Of a stretch of 64,000 nucleotides of DNA, positions 26,961 to 36,400 are shown piece by piece. The notes beneath the pieces are model-generated. The model was not told the DNA's origin. It saw only the letters and a list, made by a program, of their open reading frames with translations, and did no database searches. A program made the position numbers and the translations under genes. Every line of letters starts with the position of its first letter. Position 1 is the stretch's first letter. This stretch comes from Streptomyces sp. WM6378 (GTDB lineage: Bacteria > Actinomycetota > Actinomycetes > Streptomycetales > Streptomycetaceae), in contig NZ_LGDD01000326.1 in the NCBI RefSeq assembly GCF_001279695.1, positions 4,275 to 68,274 on the forward strand, given 5' to 3'.

Positions 26961-29900
26961 CTACCTCTCTCCGAGTACGACGCGGACGCCGAGTCCGCGG
27001 GCGTGGTAGATGCAGGCGTCGTCCGCCCAGAGTCGGGCCTCGGCGATCGCATAGGGTCCGCGTGCGTCGTCGCCGACCTCCAGGATCTCCAGGTCCACCC
27101 TGATCAGGCGGTTGGCCGGTGTGATCTGCCCGCGGTACTTCCAGATCACGTCGGGGTCGAGCGAGACGGGCTCGAACCGGGGATGCGGCACCCCGTCGGT
27201 GAGGCCGCGCTCGATCAGGTAGAACTGGAGCAGCTGGCACATGGCCTCGATGCCAAGTGAGCCCGGCTGGACGGGGTCCTGGAAGAAGTGGGCCTTGAAG
27301 AACCACTCGCCCGCGTCGACGTCCTTCTCCGACCGCAGTCGGCCCAGCCCCGCGCTGCCGCCTTCGGGCCAGTATCCGGTGATCCGGTCGAGCATCAGCA
27401 GCATGGGGCCGGGCAGCCGGGCCGCACCGGCGAAGTAGCGGACGGGGCTGGTGGTGAGGTCGACCGTGCGCTCGCAAGGTGCCTCCAGTGCGGCACGGTC
27501 ACCTTCTGAGACCGGTAGGCCGACCTGGTGGCCGAAGGCAGATGACGGGAAGAATCCGAACACCGTCGAGAGCGCGAACACCTCTTCGTCGTCGGCGAAG
27601 CACCGCACCGCGAACGACACAATGATCATCTCTCCGCTCTGCGAGATCGTGGTCAGCTCCGCCTCGGTGCGCACGGTCCGGGTCGTCGGAGTGATCTGGC
27701 CGGTGACCGTTCCGGTTCCGTCGAGGTTGCGGAACAGCAGATCGGTCTCCGTGGTCAGCGGGCCACCGGCGTAGCAGGCCAACCACCCGCACGGTTGCAG
27801 CGCGATCTCCATCAGCACGGCGAACGGCATGACCTGGTCGCCGTTCTGCTCGAAGTACCACACCTGGTCGGGCACGTCGTACTCGGCGATCACGCTGCTG
27901 CCCTGCCGCATCCCGCACGGCGGCCCGGTCACGGAGACGATGCGGGTCATGAAGTGGTAGGGCGGCCCGGGCAGTCGCGCGATCCTGCGGGTGCCGTCGA
28001 AGTCCTGGGCCCCGGCACCGAACGCCTCGCTCGGCCTTCCCCACGCGCACGCCAACAACGACGGGTAGCCGAAGGCAAGCCCCTCATCGGACACCGCAAC
28101 CGCCTTGGACTCTCGATGGCCGACCAGTCCGCCGAGGGAAGCGAGCGGCACCGGGGCTCCGCCGATCTGCTCCCTGTGCCCGCCGAGCTGCCGCCACTGC
28201 GAGAGCGGCCAGTCCGGCACCAGCTGGAGCGCGATGTTCTGGCCATGGAACGCCTTCACGCCATCGACGGTGCCTAGAATGTCGGCGTAGAGCGTCGGCT
28301 CCGGGCCGGCCGAGACCCCGTGCACAAACACCTCGTACACCACCTTCTTGCTGGCCCGTGTGGCTTGCCCACGGCATTGGGCGGTGTAGGGCCGCCCGCC
28401 TGCCGCCTCGAAGCGCCAGCCGTCCCTGGCGACGGTGAAGCCCATGGCCGCCAAGTAGAACGCCATTGCCTGCAGCCCGCCTTGAAGCATCAGGGTGCCC
28501 GGCATGCACGGGTCGTTCTTGAAGTGCCCCTCGAAGAACCAGTCGTCCGGCGAGACGGGAGTCTCGGCGCGGAGATAGCCGCGTCCCCAGGGCCCGCCGG
28601 CCGGGTCGAACTCGGTGACCTCGTGCAGGAGCAACAGGCGGCCGTCGTCGAGGCGGGGTGGGCGCACGTGTGACCTGGTGATGTCCCAACCCGGGCCGAA
28701 GCAGTCCGCCGGCCGACCGTCGGCGAAGGCCCGCACCTGCTCGGCGGTGAAGGACGATCGTGTGCAGTGCACTGCCGGGGCATCGAGCGGGACGTCCTCG
28801 GCCGGTGCGACGGTTGCCGGATCCCAGCGCACTCCATCGGTGTTGTCGAGCTCTGCCTTCGTAAAGAAGCCGGCCTGTCCATTCCGGACGCTCAACCGGA
28901 GTTCGTCGCCGACGAAGCAGTCGTAGTGGAAGAAGAACAGGCGGACACCATTGTGCTCGGCGTGTCGGTCGATATGGATCTCGTACCGCAGTGTCTCCCC
29001 GGCCTGGGGCCGGCCGCCGTGGTAGGTCAGTTCGCAGCCGAGCAGCCGATAAGCCCGTTCGCCGCGGTTGAGCAGGTCGATCCCGAGCCAGCTGATCAGC
29101 AGCAGATCTGCCTGTCCCGCCTCGATCATCAGGCCCGCCGGGATGCGTCCGGTGGCGTCGAGGTACCAGCTGTCGAGGCGGACGTCGGTCTCGGTGCAGA
29201 TCGTGCCGGTGGCGTGCTCCGGGCCGAGTTCGGCCAAGGAAGCGGGTACCGCATCGATGTCGGTGACCCGGTCGACGAGGAGCATCGGCGGCTCGGGCAT
29301 CCTGGTCTGCACCTCGTACGCGTCCTGCCCGGCGAACTTCGGCCCGAACAGGGTGGAGACGGCTTCCGAGGCCAGGTGTTCCAGCTGGGACCGGTCGAAC
29401 ACGGGCCCCGGCAAGCGGTTCGGCCGGCCCGCGTCGGTGGGTGCGGGCGGGGCGGGCTCGGCCGGATGCAGGGCTGGCGGCGGCAGCGATGGCGCCCCTG
29501 TTCCCGCCGCCTGGATGAGCGCGGCGGTGAGGCGGGCCCTGGTCTGCAGGAAACGCTGGTGCGACCGCAGTTGTTGGGCGAGGGCATCCTGATGTACGGC
29601 GATCACCCTGTGGGTCTGTCGGGCGACGAGCGTGCGCAGGTCCGTCGCCGGTGGCTCGGTTGCGGCGACGGAGGGAGGGAGCAGGTTGCCGGCGACGGGC
29701 TCTGCGGCTCGGCGTGCCGTGGTCGGTTCCAGCCGGGGGGCCCTGGGCATGATCATCGCGGGTTGGTCGAGGGACGGCAGCGTGATCTCCCTGTGGGCGG
29801 GCACCGTGATGGTGGGGACGTCCTCGGTCTGTACCGGTGTGGCCTCCCGCAGTTGCTCGAAGAGGGCCTCGGCGTGGACGGGCACGCCTGCGGCGACAAG

Positions 29901-32900
29901 TTCGGCGACGGCGAGGTACAGCTGCCGCAACCCCCTGTCCTGGGCGTCGAGTGCCACGGCCACGTGCTCGCGGTCGCCCAGGGTGCGCTCGATCCACCCC
30001 GTGCACAGGCCGCGCGGCCCGTGCTCGACGAAGACACGGACTCCGTCGGACCACGCCCGCTCGATCGTCCCGGCGAAGTCGATCATGCCCACGCCCTGCG
30101 CGGTGACGGCATCGGCGGCACGGACCGCCGTCGGGGTGTACCAGTGTGTGGAGGCCCCACTGTAGAACCGCACCCCTGGCACCGCGCTGGTGGGACGGTG
30201 GTGGAGGTTCCACCAGCGGTCGCGGACCTCGGCCAGTTCCGGAGAGTGGGCGGCCAGGTCGTAGTCGACCGGAATGACATGGGCGGCACCGATGCGCGCC
30301 ATGACGGCGGCACACGCCCGTGCTTCACCGCCGACCACGCATGCGTCGGGGGCGTTGACCGCCATCAAGTGGACTGCACGTTCGTCCGCGAGTTCCGCAC
30401 GGACCCGGTCGATGGATGCGGTGACCAGGTAGCTCGACCATCGCTCGCCATCGACACCGACCTGTGCCCAGGCCCGGCGAACGCCCCGGAGCTCTCCGGT
30501 GAGCTCGTGGGTGAACAGGCCGCTCTCCCGGGTGTCGTGGTGCAGGGCCGCGACATCCTTCCACGCCCCCAGGGCGACCAGGGCGGCCGACTCGCCGGAG
30601 GAGTAGCCGATGGCGGCGTCCGGTCGCAGTCCGAGCAGGCCCCGGGTCAATTCGGTGTGGACGGCGGCCAGCTGGGCCGCACCCCAGATCTGGTCGAGCA
30701 CCGTCGCCTCGGAGCCGGCTTGGAGCCTCATGAGCGCAGAACGGTGCCTGGCCGCGACCGCGTCGCCCAGGGCGGGCAGGGCCAGCATCAGCTCGCGGCC
30801 CATGCCCGGGTGTGCGGCTGATCCGTTGGTGAAAACGAAGGCGACCTCGCCCGTCACCGGCGCGTCGCGGTAGGCCACGCCGGGTGGTCTGACGCCGCCC
30901 TCGGCGAGCCAGCGGTGCACGGCGTTCCGCTGCTCCCGGGGATCGCCGTCCGACACGACGGCCAACCGGGCCGGGCCCGCTCCGGACTCGGTGCCTGTTT
31001 CCAGCGCGGCCAGGACCTCCCGCCGGTCCCGGCCGGAGTACACACGCAGTCGTGGCGTCGGCCCAGGGGCCCAGGGGCCGGTGTCAGCGGCCCTCAGCCG
31101 TACCCCCGTCGGGGGTGCTTCCATCGGCGACACCACGACGCGCGCGGTACGCAGGCCAGGATCGGCGTCGGCGGGACCTCCCGCGCGCGGGAGTGCGCGG
31201 TGCCGCAGGGCGGTCGCCGCGACCGCGACCGCGAGCAGGCCCGAAGCGGCGTGGGGACGGCCGAAGAGTTCGGCCGGGTCGAACGCGGTGTCCACGCCGT
31301 CGCCGAGAACGAGGTCCGGCTCATGGGCGGCTGCGTCGTCGAGCAGGGCGAGTACGGTGTCGCCGTCCTTGCGGGCGTCGGTGAGGCGTTTGAGAACGAC
31401 CGCCACGGCGCCGTCCCCGGTGATGTCATCACGTCGGAGCTCGCGCAGGGCCGCCTGGTGGACCGGTTCGCAGGACAGGTCGACGGCACCGACGAGCGCG
31501 GCGTCGGCCTCGCCGGCTCTGAGCGCGCGTGATGCGAGCTCCAGTGCAACGAGGCCGGAGGCTTCCTCGGCCGAAACCACGTACCCGGGACCGGCGAGGT
31601 CGAGTTGGGTGTTGATCCGGTTGGCCACGAGGTTGGGCAGGGTGCCCACCACATGCTCCGACACCGTGGGCTCGTCGAAGGCGTCTCGGAAACGCGCGAC
31701 CAGTCCAGAGTCGGCGGACTTCCCGGCCTTCTGCAGCCAGGACGGCGCCCGCCAGCGTGCGGTGGCACGGCAGAGCACCGGATCCACTCCCGCCCCGATG
31801 ACGACCATGGTCCGCTCCCGCGGCGTGGTGACGTCCCGCACCGCTTCCCGTGCCACTTCGAGCATCAAGATCTGCTGGGGCAGCGTCTGTTCGACCGCTC
31901 GCGGGGGAAAACACAGACCCGCCAGGGCCACGTCGATCTTCGTTGCCGGGCTGCTCCGATGACCGTCGAGCACCGCACGGCGGAAGTCGTGGGTGCCCGC
32001 CCCGTCCCCGACCCGGGCGGCGATGGCCACGATCGCTACCGGCTCGATCGGTGGGCGCGGGGGTGCTGTCGCCGCGACGGCGCCGGTACCGTCCCAGGCG
32101 TCCACGATGAGGTGGGCGTTGGTGCCTCCGAAGCCGAAGGCACTCACCGCTGCCCGGCGAAGCCCGGGCCACTGTTCGGAATCGCTCAGTACCCGGAGCG
32201 GTGTGCCGTGCAGCTCGGCCAGGGGCTCCTCAGCGGCGAGCGTGGCCGGTCGGACGCCCGCCTGGAGTGCACCGAGCACCTTGAGCAGCCCGCCGGCGCC
32301 GGCCGAGGCCAGCAGGTGCCCGACGTTGGATTTCACCGAACCGATGGGTACATCGGTGCTGCCTGCGAAGACGCTTGCCATGCTGCGGACTTCCACCGCG
32401 TCCCCGACCGGAGTGCCCGTAGCGTGGCATTCGACGAGCGAGACGCTTCGCGGTTCGACGCCCGCCATAGCGTAGGCCAGGCTCATCGCCCGCTCCTGGC
32501 CCTCCTGCGCCGGGCTGAGCAGCCCTTTGCCGCGCCCATCGTTGGACAACCCGATTCCCCGGATCACCCCGAGCACCGGCGTCTTCTGCGCGAGTGCGTC
32601 GCGCAGGCGCATCAGGGAGACGAATCCGGCGCCCTCGCCGTGCAGCAGCCCATCGGCGTCCCGGTGGAAAGGGCGGCTGCGACTGGTGCGGCTCATCGCG
32701 GACAGGCCGCAGAACCCCACATGCAGGAACAGGTTGTCGACCCGGTTGACCGCGCCGGCCACCATGACGTCCGCCGTGCCGTCGTGCAGACGGTCGCAGG
32801 CCAGCTTGATCGCGTACAGCGACGAGGCACAGGCGGCGTCGAGCGCGAAGGCACCCGCGCCGAGCCCGAGTGCCTTGGCCGCGAAGTGCGCGGGAAGCCC

Positions 32901-33395
32901 GGAGGAGAAGCGGTTGCGCGGGTCGGGCCTGGTCCGCCCCAGCCCGGACAACAGGGACGGTGCCCCCTCGGAAAGCCACACGTGCTCGGCGAAAGCCGTG
33001 CCGGCGCTGGTGGGATAGGACAGGTTCCCCAGCACCAGTCCCGCACGGGCCGACGGTCCTTCGTGTCCGGCCTCCCGCAGCGCCTGCCGAGCGCCGTACA
33101 GCACCCAGTGGAACAGCGGGTCCAGGCCGAGAATCTGATCAGGAGCGACGAGGAAGCCGCTCGGGTCGAACGCCGAATCGAAGTCCCGGACGTAGCCGCC
33201 GACATCGGTCCATGTGCGGTCTACGTGGTCGTCGACGGTACCCATGGCCCAGTGGTGCGGCAATCGCCACCGGCCGTCCGGGACCTGCGACAGGCTGCAG
33301 CGGCGTGCGGCGATGTTGTCCCAGAAAGTGTCGGGGTCGAGCGCGTCGGGGAATACGCAGCCCCGGCCGACGATGGCGATCGGTTCGAATCCCAT
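26961..33395 (-). CDS. PUFA-synthase-like megasynthase: KS-CLF-AT-DH-DH (Pfa3/PfaC type)
   Basis: The 2144-residue protein starts MGFEPIAIVGRGCVFPDALD. Domains in order: ketosynthase (~1-430; active Cys189 in LDAACASSLYA, His in VECHATGTPVGDA); a chain-length-factor-like KS (~450-760) with Glu in place of Cys (VVSAEEASGLVALELA); an acyltransferase (~830-1150) with GYSSGES; then FabA-like hot-dog dehydratase repeats (~1260-1640 and ~1690-2140), with WFFEGHFKNDPCMPGTLMLQ and WFFKAHFFQDPVQPGSLGIE carrying the dehydratase His. This is PfaC with the PfaB-type AT fused in, as in myxobacterial Pfa3, but with no terminal acylglycerolphosphate acyltransferase. It elongates and dehydrates/isomerises the growing lipid chain with the next protein. 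Confidence 0.9.
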   Translation of the reverse strand: MGFEPIAIVGRGCVFPDALDPDTFWDNIAARRCSLSQVPDGRWRLPHHWAMGTVDDHVDRTWTDVGGYVRDFDSAFDPSGFLVAPDQILGLDPLFHWVLYGARQALREAGHEGPSARAGLVLGNLSYPTSAGTAFAEHVWLSEGAPSLLSGLGRTRPDPRNRFSSGLPAHFAAKALGLGAGAFALDAACASSLYAIKLACDRLHDGTADVMVAGAVNRVDNLFLHVGFCGLSAMSRTSRSRPFHRDADGLLHGEGAGFVSLMRLRDALAQKTPVLGVIRGIGLSNDGRGKGLLSPAQEGQERAMSLAYAMAGVEPRSVSLVECHATGTPVGDAVEVRSMASVFAGSTDVPIGSVKSNVGHLLASAGAGGLLKVLGALQAGVRPATLAAEEPLAELHGTPLRVLSDSEQWPGLRRAAVSAFGFGGTNAHLIVDAWDGTGAVAATAPPRPPIEPVAIVAIAARVGDGAGTHDFRRAVLDGHRSSPATKIDVALAGLCFPPRAVEQTLPQQILMLEVAREAVRDVTTPRERTMVVIGAGVDPVLCRATARWRAPSWLQKAGKSADSGLVARFRDAFDEPTVSEHVVGTLPNLVANRINTQLDLAGPGYVVSAEEASGLVALELASRALRAGEADAALVGAVDLSCEPVHQAALRELRRDDITGDGAVAVVLKRLTDARKDGDTVLALLDDAAAHEPDLVLGDGVDTAFDPAELFGRPHAASGLLAVAVAATALRHRALPRAGGPADADPGLRTARVVVSPMEAPPTGVRLRAADTGPWAPGPTPRLRVYSGRDRREVLAALETGTESGAGPARLAVVSDGDPREQRNAVHRWLAEGGVRPPGVAYRDAPVTGEVAFVFTNGSAAHPGMGRELMLALPALGDAVAARHRSALMRLQAGSEATVLDQIWGAAQLAAVHTELTRGLLGLRPDAAIGYSSGESAALVALGAWKDVAALHHDTRESGLFTHELTGELRGVRRAWAQVGVDGERWSSYLVTASIDRVRAELADERAVHLMAVNAPDACVVGGEARACAAVMARIGAAHVIPVDYDLAAHSPELAEVRDRWWNLHHRPTSAVPGVRFYSGASTHWYTPTAVRAADAVTAQGVGMIDFAGTIERAWSDGVRVFVEHGPRGLCTGWIERTLGDREHVAVALDAQDRGLRQLYLAVAELVAAGVPVHAEALFEQLREATPVQTEDVPTITVPAHREITLPSLDQPAMIMPRAPRLEPTTARRAAEPVAGNLLPPSVAATEPPATDLRTLVARQTHRVIAVHQDALAQQLRSHQRFLQTRARLTAALIQAAGTGAPSLPPPALHPAEPAPPAPTDAGRPNRLPGPVFDRSQLEHLASEAVSTLFGPKFAGQDAYEVQTRMPEPPMLLVDRVTDIDAVPASLAELGPEHATGTICTETDVRLDSWYLDATGRIPAGLMIEAGQADLLLISWLGIDLLNRGERAYRLLGCELTYHGGRPQAGETLRYEIHIDRHAEHNGVRLFFFHYDCFVGDELRLSVRNGQAGFFTKAELDNTDGVRWDPATVAPAEDVPLDAPAVHCTRSSFTAEQVRAFADGRPADCFGPGWDITRSHVRPPRLDDGRLLLLHEVTEFDPAGGPWGRGYLRAETPVSPDDWFFEGHFKNDPCMPGTLMLQGGLQAMAFYLAAMGFTVARDGWRFEAAGGRPYTAQCRGQATRASKKVVYEVFVHGVSAGPEPTLYADILGTVDGVKAFHGQNIALQLVPDWPLSQWRQLGGHREQIGGAPVPLASLGGLVGHRESKAVAVSDEGLAFGYPSLLACAWGRPSEAFGAGAQDFDGTRRIARLPGPPYHFMTRIVSVTGPPCGMRQGSSVIAEYDVPDQVWYFEQNGDQVMPFAVLMEIALQPCGWLACYAGGPLTTETDLLFRNLDGTGTVTGQITPTTRTVRTEAELTTISQSGEMIIVSFAVRCFADDEEVFALSTVFGFFPSSAFGHQVGLPVSEGDRAALEAPCERTVDLTTSPVRYFAGAARLPGPMLLMLDRITGYWPEGGSAGLGRLRSEKDVDAGEWFFKAHFFQDPVQPGSLGIEAMCQLLQFYLIERGLTDGVPHPRFEPVSLDPDVIWKYRGQITPANRLIRVDLEILEVGDDARGPYAIAEARLWADDACIYHARGLGVRVVLGER

Positions 33396-33443
33396 ACCAG
33401 TCTTCTCATTTCACGAACACGGACGGATCCGAGTGAGGAGGGC

Positions 33444-36400
33444 TCAGGAGGGGCGTCGCACGAGTTCGATGCCGAGCAGCTCCACCCTCGGAACTCCGTC
33501 CGGGTCGATGAGCGCCGCATCGCAACGCGCGCCCATGTCGTGTACCTTCGTGGCCCTCACCACGCACCGCACGGTGCCCTCGACCGGGCCGCGCCTGTGC
33601 ATCCGGCATTCCGCGACCGCCATCGGCAGGGTGGCGTCGCCGAGCACGCTCTCGGCCCAGAGCAAAGCGAGTTGCAGACCGCCGTCAACGGCGGCCACGT
33701 CGAGCTGCCAGTGGTCATCACCCCAGCCCAGTTCTGTCAGGCCGGTCACTGTCGCCTCGGCCCCGTCCGTGCCGATCCCGTGGACAGAGCGGATGGCCTG
33801 GAAACGCGGCCCGTGGAAGAGCACACGGCCGTCGTAGATCTCTGTGTGCCGCGCCGCGGCGAGCCCCTGCGGGGTGCCCCAGCTCGCCGGGCTCGGAGGG
33901 CTCGCCTCGAAGTCCAAGTGGGTCCGGAAGTGCGGCGTACCCTCCTCGCCCAGCAGTTCTGCCTCCAGCGCCGAGGGCGATCCGATCATGGCGCCACGCC
34001 CACGCAGAGTGAGCCGATGTCCTGCGCCACCCAAGTGCGGCAAGGCGATCTTGCTGTAGACGCGGAGGTCACGCAGCACCAAATGACCGGCGTTCGGCCG
34101 CCAGACCGCAGCGGCACGAACGAACCAGTCCAGCGCCGTCGCCACCGGCAGGACCGGCACGCCGGCGATGTCGTGGTCGGCAAGGTACGAGTGCGTGCGC
34201 GCGCCGATCAGCAACTGCGCGGCGACCGGTTCGGCCCCTGCCGCCATCGAGCCCGGGCCGGGACCGGCCGCGATGACCACGCGAGCGTCGACGCCCGCAG
34301 CGCTCAGCTCAGCGGTGAAGGCCGCGGCCCCCTGACCGGTGGGGATGAGGGGGACACCGGACCGGCCGAAGTGCGCGGCCAGCGCGGAGGTGACCATGCC
34401 TCCGTGCCAGGGGCCCCAGGCGATGGACCGCACCAAGCAGTTGGGGCGCCGGGCGTGCTCGGCGCTGGCCACGTGGTTGAGCACCTCATTGGCCATGGCG
34501 TAGTCGCTCTGCCCGGCATTTCCGAAGACGGCGGCCACCGAGGAGAACAAGACGATCATGGTGAGCGGGTCGCCCTCGGTAGCCGCGAGCAGTGCGCGCA
34601 TGCCGCCGGCCTTGGTGGCCAGCACCCGGTCGAACTGCTCATCGGTCTTTTCGGCGATCAGCTTGTCCGCCAGCACGCCGGCGCCATGGACGATCCCGGT
34701 GATAGGCCCCCAGTCCCGGCGCACCTCCTGCAGTACGTCGTGCAGCCTCCCGCTGTCCCGGACGTCCGCGGGCACGTACCGAACCTTGGAACCGGCGCTC
34801 TCCAGGGCTGCCAGTGTGGACCGGACCTCGCGGGCCGCCAGGATTGCGCGGGCCTCGGCGCCGATCGTGGCTGGAGAGGAGGTGCCGGAGCGCTCGGCGA
34901 GGATACGGGTGAGCGCGGCCTCGTCGGTGGCCGTCGCCAGCCCTGGTGGTTCCTGGGCTGGCTCGGTGCGGCCGAGCAGAACGATGCGGGGTCGGTGGGT
35001 CCTGGCGAGGTCCAGCAGGGCGGCCGCGGTCACTCCGCGGGCTCCACCGGTGGCCACGATCACCGAGTCCGGTCCGATGTCCGCCTTCGGGCCGGTCTCG
35101 GCGGACGCAGGGGCCAAGCCGACGGTGGTGCGGGTGCCGTCCGCACGCAGGCCGACCTCCGCAGCTGGTCCGCCGCTGAGCAGTTCCCCGACGATCGCTT
35201 CGGCGACGGCGTCTGCGTCGCGCCCGCCGCGCTCGCAGTCGATCGCCTTGACCGAGGCGGTGGGCCACTCCTTGGTCGCCGTCCTGGTCAGGGCAGCGAT
35301 ACCTCCCAGCCAGGCTCGGTCGGGGTGCCGGCTGGCGAGCCCGAAGTCTCCACCGGTGTCCTGCACGGTTACGAACACGCCGCCCTGGGTGGTGAAGTGC
35401 GGGGCTACTGAGCGCGCCGCTCGGAACACCTCCCGCTGGACCTCCAGCGCTTCCTCGGGCGAGCCGATCCGTGCGAGGCCGCCGAGGTGCACGACCGCGC
35501 GAGCGTCTGGGGGGACAGTGGTCACGACGGTGGCGTGGATGCCGTGGTGGGTCAGTTTGGCTGTCACCAGTTCGGCGGTTCCGCAGCCGTCATCGGTCAC
35601 CGCTACCGGCTGGTCTCCGAGGCCGGCCATCGTCAGGCCGGGTGTGGGAGTCTCCAGCATGCGGATGGCGAGCCTGCCGAGTTCCACGTGCTCAGCCGGC
35701 TCGTGTCGTGGGACGGGAATCCCGTGGTCCTGGTCCTGCTCCGCGACGGGACTGGCAGACGCAGTGTCAGTGTCAGTGGCAGTGAAGGCTTCGACGATCT
35801 GCCGCAGGGTACGGAGCTTCAGGAGCTCTCCCACGTTTCCGTCAGCGTTGCCGTTCGGTTGGTCACCGACCCGCTTCCGCAGAGCGGACAGGATCTCCAC
35901 TCGCTTGATCGAATCCACCCCCAGATCCGCCTCTAGGCCCATGTCCACGTTGAGCATCGAGACCGGGTACCCCGTCCGCTCCGCCACCACCGCCAGCAAC
36001 AGTTCCTCGAACCCCGTTGCGGAGAGGTCCTGGGGCACATTCGGAGCGGGTGGAGCAGGTGGCGCAACGACCGCTGGTGGTTCCGGAAGTACGAAGGGTG
36101 CGTCGGCCGGTGTCGGCACCGCCGAGGGCGTCACGACCGCGGGAGCCACGGCTGCCGTAGAGAGCGGGGCGACCGCAGGAGACTCGGATCGCGCTACCGG
36201 CAGGTTCGGCGGCGCGAGCACCGGGGGAGGGGCTGCACCTTCGCCACTTCGTGCTCCCAGCATGGCGGCGAAGGTCGTCTCCGTCATCTGCAAAAAGGCT
36301 AGGTGGCTGTCGACCAGCATTTGCTGGCAGGCCGTGTGTGCCTCCGCCGTATGCCGTTGCGCGTTGTCGATCAGGGCGAACCAGTCGGTGTCCGGGCTGG

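Noticed and set aside
31605..35411. 1268-codon plus-strand open frame
   Set aside because: Antisense shadow across the two PUFA-like megasynthase genes; Gly/Arg/His-rich with no domains. The opposite frames show continuous KS, AT, KR and DH motifs.
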